Source: Erodium maritimum
Lineage: Eukaryota; Streptophyta; Magnoliopsida; Geraniales; Geraniaceae
Direction of reading: 5' to 3'
Length of the DNA: 64,000 nucleotides
Assembly: GCA_963921825.1 (NCBI GenBank)
Contig: OY997595.1
Span: 13,633,228 to 13,697,227, forward strand
The notes below the pieces were generated by a model. That model was not told the origin of the DNA, did no database searches, and worked only from the letters and a program-made list of their open reading frames with translations. Positions 44,252 through 52,733 of this stretch are shown here, piece by piece. Each line of letters opens with the position of its first letter. Positions within the stretch are counted from its first letter, which is position 1. The position numbers and the translations under genes are program-made.

Positions 44252-44759
44252 TTGGATGATGTTTTTTTTAAATTATTAATATACATTTATATATTCAAAA
44301 ATAATCTTGCTGATTTACTGGTGTAGTTGCCAGTTGGGATTTGGGGGGAAAAACTGAAGAGTAACCGGTCTGTGATTTTTCCCTCTTTTTCTCGCTAACC
44401 AAACAGAAATTGCCTGCAGTGTTGGGATTTCTCTTTTCCTTCCTCCAAAAGCTTAATTCTTGGTCATTGTTGTTTGGCACTACTGAAACAAAAATTGATA
44501 AGGTTCTATTAACTCATCATAATTAATAGCCAATCTCTTCGGTAGTCTTAATGGTTTGCATCAAAAGTTTTTGATAAAAATTCAATGAGTTTTAACTTAA
44601 GCCAACTTGTTAAGTCTAGCATATGTTGTTATCACTTATTCACTAGAGTTAAACAAAAAAGAAATATAGAAAAATAATGTTCGAGTTTAGTTGTTAAACA
44701 AAACTAAATTGTTATTATTTAAATCCATTAAAATCGTTTCGGTCTAGCCTATTGTTGAG
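44252..44759. other. Region between the cyclophilin start and the MULE
   Basis: The cyclophilin promoter must lie here, since the gene starts at 44,251 and reads leftward. The sequence is A/T-rich, and no specific box can be named with confidence. Confidence 0.5.
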
Positions 44760-45447
44760 GCTCTAAAAGGACGATTTATTAAAAAGGCCTTCTGAAGCTA
44801 ATTTATTGCAAAAAAACTTTCACATGTTATATGTTTTGTAAAAAGACCTCCACTTTATGTTTTCCAATATTACCCTTTTGTAATATTGGAAAAAAAAAAC
44901 CATAAATCTCAGCCCCCCTTTTCGCACCCTGAAAACAGCCGGCCGACCTCCATAGCCAAAAAAAATTCCGGCGTCCACCACGTTCCCCGTCGCTGTCCAC
45001 CACCGTCCAAAGCTCATTGCGTCCATTTAAGCAATCCTCCAAGTAAGGTAAGCTTGATTTCATCCTAAATTTGAATCTAGTGAATTTCAGTTTTAGGTTT
45101 GAGTAGATCTTCGAATGTAAGAGTGGAAAAACAATATGTTATTGTTTAATGTATGTGTAAACTTAGTGAAATAAACAAATGGTAGAATTGGGTGGAATAT
45201 ATTTGTATGTCGTAGGTTTTGTGAATTTTCTGAAATGGTGAACCAGTAGGGCCGATCGGCCTCGGATGGGGAAGACGAGCTGACCGATCGGTCTCGTATG
45301 CACGTGAATATACACTAGCCGGACGGCTGATATTCCAACCGATCGGGTGACCGATTGGATGGGTTATTTGCGAGACGGCTAATTGCATATACTAAATCAT
45401 ACTCGATTAGTACAATATGTCCTTATGGGGTTGTAATTGTTACAGGA

Positions 45448-47886
45448 ATGTGTGAAATTTTAGTCCGTGCTACTTACGGTGGGGAATATAAGCTACTGGA
45501 TGGGAAGTATGATTGGATATCAACAATAAACAATGGTTGTGTTAGCCTTATTGTGGATGATAATACAACGCTGAAGAAAGTGAAGGAGCGCCTGTATTCC
45601 GAAATCGGGGTGAATGAAAGGGAGATAGAACTGAAACTTAGTTTTGTAGCTGTTATGCCCAATTTTGTAGGAGTTATCTCAATAGAGAAAATCTACGATG
45701 ATTTCACTCTTTGGGGTTTTGTACTGGAGAACAAAAATATAGGTACCAGAACCGTGTTACGTGTAGAGCTGAGCAAGAAAGATACAGTTTATGGGGAAGA
45801 TGATACTGTTGAACAGGGGGTCAACAATGTACCGGAAGTTGTTGCATATGAGTATGATGAACATGACAATGGGGGGCATGACGCTTATTTTGAAGTTGGT
45901 ATTTGTAGTGTTGCAGGTAATCCAAATAATGTAGATAACCTAGTTATTCGGCGGAGAGAATGTGGTACGGAAGCACAAGCATCATCTCCTACGCCACCAT
46001 CGGTAAGCTTGGACAATATCGAGGAGAACCGTGAAATGGTGGAGTATGTTCATGGAAATGAGGAGTTTCCTGCGGATTCGGTGGATCCAGAACAAAGCAC
46101 TGTCGGTTTTAGGGATGGGTCAAGTTTAGTAGTTGGTAAAGAGTTTCCGAACAAGATAGCACTGATGAGTTATCTGAAAGACATTTCAATTAAGCGTGAT
46201 TTTTGGATAAAACGTGATAGATCTTCAAAGACTTTATACATTGCAAAATGTGCTGGTGCTACTTGTGGGTGGAGAGTGCGTGCAACAAAAGATCGCGGAT
46301 CCCGTGAAACGTTCTCCATTAGAACGTATGAGTCTTTACATACTTGTTTGGTTAGTGAACGGAACTCACGAAAAGGTAAATTGACTATGGAAGAGAATGT
46401 GTGTAGGTTGGTAAAAGAAAATAGTGAAGTAGAATTTATTCCCAAACCACGTGTCATTCAAAACAAGTTGGAGAAGGACCAGCTGGGCTTTTATAAATAC
46501 TGGCAATGTTGGAAGGCAAAAACATTGGCGATGATTAAACTTGTAGGGCCAGCTTCAAGTTATGGATTACTCCTTGTTTATTTGCAGCAGGTTCGGAAGA
46601 TGAATGCAGGTGTAGTAACTCATTTGGAGGTGGATGCGGAGAGTAGATTTAAATATGTTTTCGTAGCATATCGGCCATGCATTGAGGGTTTTAACTATGC
46701 CTTGAGAAAAGTGATCTTAGTAGATGGTACGTGGTTGAAGACAAGGTATAAAGGGGTACTGATAATTGCAAGCGGGGAAGATGGTAATGGTCACCAATAT
46801 CTTGTGGCTTGGGTTGTAGTTGACTCGGAGAACAACGATTTATGGAAATGGTTCTTCCAAAAGTTGAGGTTGGAGATCCCGGATGGGGACGACTTGGTTA
46901 TCCTTTCGGATAGACATGTAAGTATCAGCAATGCAGTGTCGATCGTCTACCCAGAAGCCCAACATGGGCATTGTAGGTGGCATCTGACCCAAAATGTGAG
47001 AGAGAAGGTAGGGGCTAAGGAAAAAAATAGATTATCGAAGTTGTTTCAAGAAGTTGTTGAGGCGTACACAATGGAGAGGTTCCATGACAAGTACGAGCAA
47101 CTGAAAGAAATGTACCCCAAAGCGGCGGAATATCTGTAGAACACAAGCATACAACCTTGTCAATGGGCGAGATCTCACTTCGTAGGGTCGCGATACAATA
47201 TAATGACAACGAACGGGGTTGAGTCTATCAACAATGTAATAAGAGAAGCGAGAAAGCTGCCTGTTATAAAGTTGTTGAACAGGATGCAGTAAAGGGTTAC
47301 CGAATGCTTCATGCAACGTCTGGATGTGATGAACAAGATACCGAACTCCCAAGTTGTAACTCCAAAGGTAGAGAAAATCATGTCTGCAAGCAACAAGCTA
47401 GTCTCGCAGATGCAGATAACATCACTGAACACACACGGCGAGTATCAGGTGAGGGTTGAACATAATGACGTATTGGTTCATTTGGGGATGAGGCAATGTA
47501 GTTGCTGGGACTTTGACATAGACAGAATTCCTTGTGCCCATGGCCTAGCGTGTTGTGAGCATGCCAATATAGATTTGTATGACTTGTGCTCGAACTATTA
47601 CACGCTACAAAAATGGGCTGAAGCATATTCTGGGACTGTGTACCCAGTGTCCCGTGCAGAAGAGTGGAATATTGATGAATTTGATCGTGAAGTTCTTATC
47701 GATGTTCTTCCTCCAAACTATGAAACGAAACGCGTGAGACTGCAGGAAAGAAGAATTCCTTCAAGAGGTGAGGTTCAACGAGCGACTCAAGCGGCTCCAA
47801 AGCGTCCCAGGAAATGTGGACATTGTGCTACCGTGGGTCACAACAGACGAACATGTCCTTCGCTTCGATCTGCATCTAATGTTTAG
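45448..47886 (+). pseudogene. MURA-type MULE transposase
   Basis: The chosen start is ATG 45,448 just after a TTGTTACAG acceptor-like site. One frame of 812 codons runs to TAG 47,886 with only two interruptions, TAG at 47,137-47,139 and TAA at 47,290-47,292. The N-terminal region is PB1-like (GGEYKLLDGKYDWISTINNG; TLKKVKERLY). A MuDR DNA-binding domain follows (FWIKRDRSSKTLYIAKCAGA, CGWRVRATKD). The MULE DDE core shows VILVDGTWLKTRYKGVLIIA and LVILSDRHVSISNAV, then HGHCRWHLTQNV. A SWIM zinc finger (CSCWDFDIDRIPCAHGLAC) and a C-terminal zinc knuckle CGHCATVGHNRRTC complete it. It catalyses element excision and integration in the nucleus. It is nearly intact, so inactivation looks recent. Confidence 0.9.
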
Positions 47887-48330
47887 GGTAGGTATGTTTC
47901 CATTTATGATAGACTGTGTGTATTTATTTATTCCTGAATATGGTACTATTTGCTGAGTATACTTTGTTTGAATTGCATGTGTTGAATGCATTTCCATTTC
48001 CATTTCCATTACATGTGAGGAATGCATTTATGTTTGGGATAGGATAGTGGTGTATATGCATGAAGCCGGTCGGCAACGGGGGTGGCCGAACGGCTTAATT
48101 GTGAAACCATAAGATCTGTTCTGTTGACCGATCGGTCAAGGATGTGGCCCCAGACGGCGCCGAATGGGTTAACAAATCATACAACCAAACATCGTTCAAA
48201 TACCACGAATCACATGTAGTTTGATTCAAGTTAAACGGTAAACACATTACAACCCTACTTTATTACCACAAAGACTCTCATATGGAGTTGAAAATTTGAG
48301 GTCTTTGTGTCCGATACAAACCAACCCATA

Positions 48331-48600
48331 TTACCAACGGGTAGTTATCTCGTCTTGGTGAGTGAAGGACAAGACGAAGTGTCGAAGTCCTTCGAGCTGC
48401 TCCAACACGATACGCGCATTATTCTCGTCTGCATCTGTCCATCCACTTCTATTCGCCTGTCTCAGCTCGTCCATCAGTGCATCAGCCTTCACTTGGACCC
48501 GAAGAAGACTTATCCTAATATTTTGGAGCTTATTCAGCCTCTCCTTGTGTTTAAGTTCAACACGCTGTGTTGTAATGATGTCTCTTAAAGGTGCAGACAT
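48331..48600 (-). CDS. MULE mini-gene A1, unknown small helical protein
   Basis: 89 residues starting MSAPLRDIITTQ with a Leu-rich helical region (LNKLQNIRISLLRVQVKADA, LEQLEGLRHFVLSF) that could form a coiled coil. It is paralogous to A2 and A3, and its flanks are also duplicated (TTACCACAAAGACTC downstream of all three). A TATA box (CCTATAAAACCC) lies about 65 bases upstream of the ATG. It differs from A2/A3 by a roughly 20-residue insertion (ANRSGWTDADENN) and has no internal stop. The family is not recognised. As the intact member it is the best coding candidate in the A series. Confidence 0.55.
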   Translation of the reverse strand: MSAPLRDIITTQRVELKHKERLNKLQNIRISLLRVQVKADALMDELRQANRSGWTDADENNARIVLEQLEGLRHFVLSFTHQDEITTRW

Positions 48601-48660
48601 TGTGGATGAAGTGAGTGAAGAGTAGTGATGAGTGAGTAGTGAGTCAAGAGGGTTGGAGTG

Positions 48661-48672
48661 GGTTTTATAGGC
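48661..48672 (-). promoter_or_regulatory. TATA box of mini-gene A1
   Basis: CCTATAAAACC on the minus strand, about 60-70 bases before the A1 ATG. The same box recurs at comparable positions before the sister genes: 49,684 (A2), 50,140 (A3), 50,861 (B1), and further out 51,777 (B2) and 52,528 (B3). Confidence 0.6.
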
Positions 48673-48772
48673 GTGGTGAGGTCCATAAATGTAAGTTGGG
48701 TGGTGGGTTCCATTAATATGGGGTTGGTGGTTGTTGGGAAAACTTCATTAGTGGTTGTGATGACTTAATTTG

Positions 48773-49330
48773 ATGGAGGAATGGCCCCAAACGGCGCCTT
48801 ATGGGGCAAAAATTAGGGTTTGTTGAAGTCGGATGGAGGGATGGCCCCATACGGCGCCGGATGAGGTCAGTATTAGGGTTAGGTGTAGGGTTGGTCTCAG
48901 ACTGCGCCGGATGAGGTCAATATTAGGGTTTGTTGAAGTTGGATGGAGGGATGGCCCCATACGGCGCCGGATGAGGTCAGTATTAGGGTGAGGTGTAGGG
49001 TTGGTCTCAGACTGCATCGGATGAGGTCAATATTAGGGTTTGTTGAAGTCGGATGGAGGGATGGCCCCATACGGCGTCGGATGAGGTCAATATTAGGGTT
49101 AGGTGTAGGGTTGGTCTCATACTGCGCCGGATGAGGGTCAATATTAGGGTTAGATGGATGATATGTGTCAGAAAGCGTCGTATGGTGTCAATCGGACAGA
49201 GGGGGGTCCCAAACGGCGCTGTATGAGGATCAATATTAGGGTTAACTGGACGATTGGTCTCAAACAGCGCCGTATGGGGCCAATCGGACAGAGGGATGGT
49301 CCCACCCCGCGCCGTTTGGGGACCAATTCC
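48773..49330. repeat. 110-bp tandem repeat rich in GGCGCC palindromes
   Basis: Units beginning GGATGGAGGGATGGCCCC start at 48,831, 48,941 and 49,051, a period of exactly 110 bp. A partial unit precedes them and decayed units follow to about 49,330. Each unit holds two sub-blocks, TACGGCGCCGGATGAGG and GACTGCGCCGGATGAGG. The array lies about 100 bases upstream of the A1 TATA box. Similar GGCGCCG/CGGATC motifs recur at 45.25-45.35, 48.1 and 56.2-56.6 kb inside the MULE. Confidence 0.85.
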
Positions 49331-49424
49331 TATGTTTGTTTGTTGGAAGGTCGCATTCAACGACAAACATTACAACACTAATGATTACCACAAAGCCTCA
49401 CATATGGAAAATGGAAATGGTCTC

Positions 49425-49619
49425 CTAAGTTAAGGACCGTACAAGCTGTAAAATGCCCTTGAGGTGGTCCAAAAACTCCTTCAACTCCTGCTTAATTGGA
49501 ATTGTATTCTCTGCGACCCTCTGAAGACTTATCTTCAGCTACTGGAGCTCGGCCAATAACTCGGTGTATTCAAGTTCACCACTCTGTGGTGGAGTGATGT
49601 CCCAAAGAGGTGAAGACAT
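49425..49619 (-). pseudogene. MULE mini-gene A2, with one internal stop
   Basis: 64 codons starting MSSPLWDITPPQ and ending QLVRSLT. It aligns with A1 and A3 throughout (LKISLQRV; KQELKEFLDHLKG). Codon 27 is TAG. A3 has TAG at the identical codon while A1 has AAT there, so the stop either predates the A2/A3 duplication or is meaningful. A TATA-like TTATAAAACC lies about 65 bases upstream. Its product family is unknown. Confidence 0.5.
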
Positions 49620-49891
49620 TGTTGATGAATAGAGTGTAGAGTGAGTAAAGAGTAGTGATGAGTGAAGTGAAGTAAATAGTTGGTTTTATAAGGGTGACTA
49701 AAAAATATATTCCTTCCGTAAAGTAGGAGTACAATTCAACCCTAAACATTACAACCCTAATTATCACGACTCTCTTGCAATCTGAGTACAATTCAACACT
49801 AATTATTACCACAAAGACTCACATACGACATTGGAAAATGGAGGTCTTTGTAATCCGATACAAGCAAACCCACATTAGCAAGTGGAATCTC

Positions 49892-50086
49892 TTAAGTGAA
49901 GGACCGTACGAAACGTAATAGGCCTTCGAGCTGGTCCATGGCCTCCTTCAACTCCTGCTTTAGTTGATCTGCCTTATCTTCCACCCTCTGAAGACTTACC
50001 TTGATCTAGTGGAGATCGTTCAATATCGTAATGCATTCTTCATCAGCAAGCCGTGGTGTATTGCTGCCCGAAATAGGTGAAGACAT
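49892..50086 (-). pseudogene. MULE mini-gene A3, with one internal stop
   Basis: Same length as A2 (195 bases), starting MSSPISGSNTPR and ending LLRFVRSFT. The helical core is IKVSLQRVEDKADQLKQELK. Codon 27 is TAG, as in A2. CTTATAAACCC lies about 55 bases upstream, and the 21-bp palindromic repeat array begins about 85 bases beyond that. Confidence 0.5.
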
Positions 50087-50205
50087 TGTTGATAAACTGA
50101 GTAAAGAGTATTGATGAGTTCATTCAAGTGAATATTAGGGTTTATAAGGGTAACTAAAGAATATATTCCTTCCGTAAAGTATGTACCATCTAATCGACGT
50201 CGGAA

Positions 50206-50225
50206 GGAATATATTCCTTCCGTAA
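50206..50225. repeat. 20-bp perfect palindrome
   Basis: GGAAGGAATATATTCCTTCC reads the same on both strands. Its half, ATATTCCTTCCGTAAAGTA, is repeated nearby at about 49,708 and 50,164. It lies between the A3 promoter and the 21-bp array inside the MULE. Confidence 0.75.
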
Positions 50226-50232
50226 AGTATAT

Positions 50233-50345
50233 TGAGTCCCAATATGCGTAGTTTGGTACCCAGTCTGCGCATATTGAGGCCCAAATTGCGCAGATTGGGA
50301 CTCAATCCGCGCATAATGAGTCCCAATCTGCACAGTTTGGGTCCA
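50233..50345. repeat. 21-bp tandem palindromic repeats, array 1
   Basis: Five consecutive 21-bp units of the form TGAGTCCCAATCTGCGCAGAT (each with 2-6 changes), followed by a partial unit. The core AATCTGCGCAGATT is itself a palindrome. The array lies about 85 bases upstream of the A3 TATA box. Confidence 0.85.
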
Positions 50346-50437
50346 TGGGATGACCGATAGGCCCACAGCAAGCAATGTAAAACACAAACTTATTTTATTT
50401 CATCCAAATAGCATAATCATACAACCTCATTACTACA

Positions 50438-50785
50438 TTACGCATCTAGCATAAAGTTAAGGAGCCTCTCCTCAGCTTCTCTAGATCTGTCCATCCACTC
50501 TACGAAACATTGAAACCATGGAGGCTCCTCGTAAGGAAGCCTCAGAATGTCACGATCGTTTACAAAAGGAGGGAATTCAAATGGGTGTTCACCATCTAGA
50601 GGTGGAGGACATTCTACATTCTTCTGTTGGACGAGTTCCTCTATTCGGTCTAACCGCTGAATTGAGTCATCGAGTATGCGGTCGTACTGAACGGCCCATG
50701 GTGGTAGCGCCACAAAGACGACTGTTCTGGCGTTCTCCCGTCGCCTCCACCTACGCTCAAGACGAGGATCGTGGTTGGGTTCCAT
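50438..50785 (-). CDS. MULE mini-gene B1, unknown small protein
   Basis: 115 residues starting MEPNHDPRLERRWRRREN. It shares two blocks with B2 and B3: an N-terminal PWAVQYDRILDDSIQRLDRI and a C-terminal YEEPPWFQCFVEWMD with the end LLNFMLDA. The basic N-terminus and Glu/Leu-rich helices suggest a small helical, perhaps nucleic-acid-binding protein; that is inference. It is the only B copy with both blocks and no stop, besides B3. A TATA box lies at about 50,861-50,872. The leader intron seen in B2/B3 seems lost. A 21-bp array lies just upstream. Confidence 0.55.
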   Translation of the reverse strand: MEPNHDPRLERRWRRRENARTVVFVALPPWAVQYDRILDDSIQRLDRIEELVQQKNVECPPPLDGEHPFEFPPFVNDRDILRLPYEEPPWFQCFVEWMDRSREAEERLLNFMLDA

Positions 50786-50962
50786 CCTATCATAAAAAGT
50801 ATACCTAGAAAATTATACAAGTGAAGAGGGTTGGAGTGAAAATTATTCAAGTGAAGAGTGGGTTTTATAGGCGTGTAAGGAATGAAGAGGTTGGAGTTGG
50901 TGTGTGTACACATTAATGGAGCCATTAATGTGTTGATTGTGTTGAATGTACTGCATGCATGC

Positions 50963-51055
50963 ATTGGACCCAATCTGCGTAGATTGGGACTCAATCTGCG
51001 CAGATTGAGTCCCAATCCGCGCATATCGAGTCCCAATATGCGCAGATTGAGTCCA
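50963..51055. repeat. 21-bp tandem palindromic repeats, array 2
   Basis: Four units of the same 21-bp repeat as array 1 (for example TGGGACTCAATCTGCGCAGAT and TGAGTCCCAATCCGCGCATAT), then a partial unit. It lies about 90 bases upstream of the B1 TATA box, mirroring the position of array 1 relative to A3. Confidence 0.85.
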
Positions 51056-51240
51056 TGTGCATATTAATGGTACCATTAATGTGTTGACTGCGTTGATTGT
51101 AGTGCATGCATTGGGACGTGCATATTTTGTATAGGAAATGTATCAAATAAAAGCATTAACATTCATTGCATTAATTCTACAAAACATAAACGTCATTCAT
51201 CCAAGTACGAACATTATTATCCAAAAAATAAAAACAAACA

Positions 51241-51630
51241 CTACGCATCAAGCAGACTGTTAATGAGACTCTGAACAATTTGTTGGTTTCGACCCATCTA
51301 GTGTACGTAACCCTGGAACCAAGCAGGCTCCTCGAACGAATGAAGAAGGTCATCCTCGTTCATCGGCAGTTGAATAAATGGGTTTTCACCAGGAGGGAGT
51401 GGAGGACACGGTAAATTTTTCTCGCGCATGACTGCCTCCAGTTGGTCCAACCGCTGATTTCCTTCTTCAAGTAACCGGTAGTACTCTACCGACCATGCTG
51501 GTTCCGCTGCTTGATACAGTCGTTCGGGCATTCGGACTATTCTACCGTCGGCCAACATTGTGACGTATTCTCCAGCTAGCTCCCGTCTTATCCACGCACG
51601 CTCCGCACGATTCGCTTGGTCGGGATCCAT
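51241..51630 (-). pseudogene. MULE mini-gene B2, with one internal stop
   Basis: 130 codons including the stop, starting MDPDQANRAERAWIRREL. The shared blocks are PAWSVEYYRLLEEGNQRLDQ and FEEPAWFQGYV. The conserved Trp of EWM is a TAG (TGG to TAG), after which MGRNQQIVQSLINSLLDA continues in frame. A likely 5'UTR intron ends TTTGTGACAG one base before the ATG, and a TATA box lies at about 51,777. Apart from the single stop the copy is complete. Confidence 0.5.
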
Positions 51631-52085
51631 TCTGTCACAAACATATACGTGGTTACACTACTAAAACAACTAACACATCTAAAAAATTATAATGCAAGAA
51701 CATTATTCGAATACCTATTCCTTGAAAGCTGAGAGTGAAGGGGGTTGGAGTACAAATAATGGGGTAGTTAAGCCCCATTTATAGGCTGGTGACAATGAAG
51801 AGGGTTGGAGTGGGTGGATGAGTGGGTGTGTACCCATAAATGTGTCTTGGGTGGAGAGATATATTAATGGGAGACATTAATATGTTGCGTTTCTTGGATG
51901 TAGTGATTGAATAAGGACGTGCAGATTTTGTACAAGATATGTATCCATGATAAAAATCAATTCAGAGCAATTCCAGTAAACAACAAAAAAAACACTGTGT
52001 TGGACAACAAAAGCATTACAGTGAAGAACTCAACTTAAAGAGCAATAATACAACATTGAAGGTTGAAGAACTCAACTAATACACC

Positions 52086-52379
52086 TCAAATTAAAAGACC
52101 ATTAATAATACGCCCGCAAACAGCTTTGTTCCCTTCCATCCATTCTACAAAACTCTTGAACCACGCTGGCTCCTCAACAGATTGAATGTCACCCTGAAAC
52201 AGGTCTACCCAAGGATGACCTTGTTCGAACCGGTTTTTTCCTTCCGCTAGTAATTGACGTTGAATCAACGATATATTTATCTCGCACGCACGTCGCTCCA
52301 TGTTGGCCAAGCGTTGATGATGTTCCTCCATGATTTGATAGTATTGCTGCAACCACGCTGGTTGAGGTGCAGGTTCCAT
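52086..52379 (-). CDS. MULE mini-gene B3, unknown small protein
   Basis: 97 residues from ATG 52,379 (MEPAPQPAWLQQYYQIMEEH), ending GRIINGLLI. It carries both family blocks (PAWLQQYYQIMEEHHQRLAN and VEEPAWFKSFVEWME) and is open throughout. The ATG follows TTTGTGTCAG/G, an acceptor-like site, and a leader with a GT donor near 52,440 lies upstream, so a 5'UTR intron is likely, as in B2. A TATA-like CCTATAAATGG lies at about 52,528. The frame is open further upstream, but that part matches intron-like sequence and is not conserved in B1/B2. Confidence 0.55.
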   Translation of the reverse strand: MEPAPQPAWLQQYYQIMEEHHQRLANMERRACEINISLIQRQLLAEGKNRFEQGHPWVDLFQGDIQSVEEPAWFKSFVEWMEGNKAVCGRIINGLLI

Positions 52380-52733
52380 CCTGACACAAACATACATATG
52401 TTTAAAGGTTCGAAAATAACAGATATATTTACGAAAGAACAATGTTACCAATATCTGATGGATAAAGATTATGTGATGTTGGAGGATTGAATGGATGGAG
52501 TGAGTGAAATGGGAAGTGAAGAGGTCCATTTATAGGCGTGGTGTGGTGACAAGGGTGAACATCAATCAATGTGAATTCAACTGGTTGGTGAGATGCAGTT
52601 GTGTATTTAATTGGAATTCTTTTAATGCAAACATTAAGGTATGCGTACAAACATCAGATATGAGTGAAATCATCAAAAATATATTCATCACTTGTCATTC
52701 AAAAGTTTATCAGTCATCCAACATATATACATA

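Noticed and set aside
52380-52529. Upstream extension of the B3 frame (50 extra codons)
   Set aside because: It crosses an acceptor-like site just before the conserved ATG and is not conserved in B1 or B2, so it is treated as leader intron.
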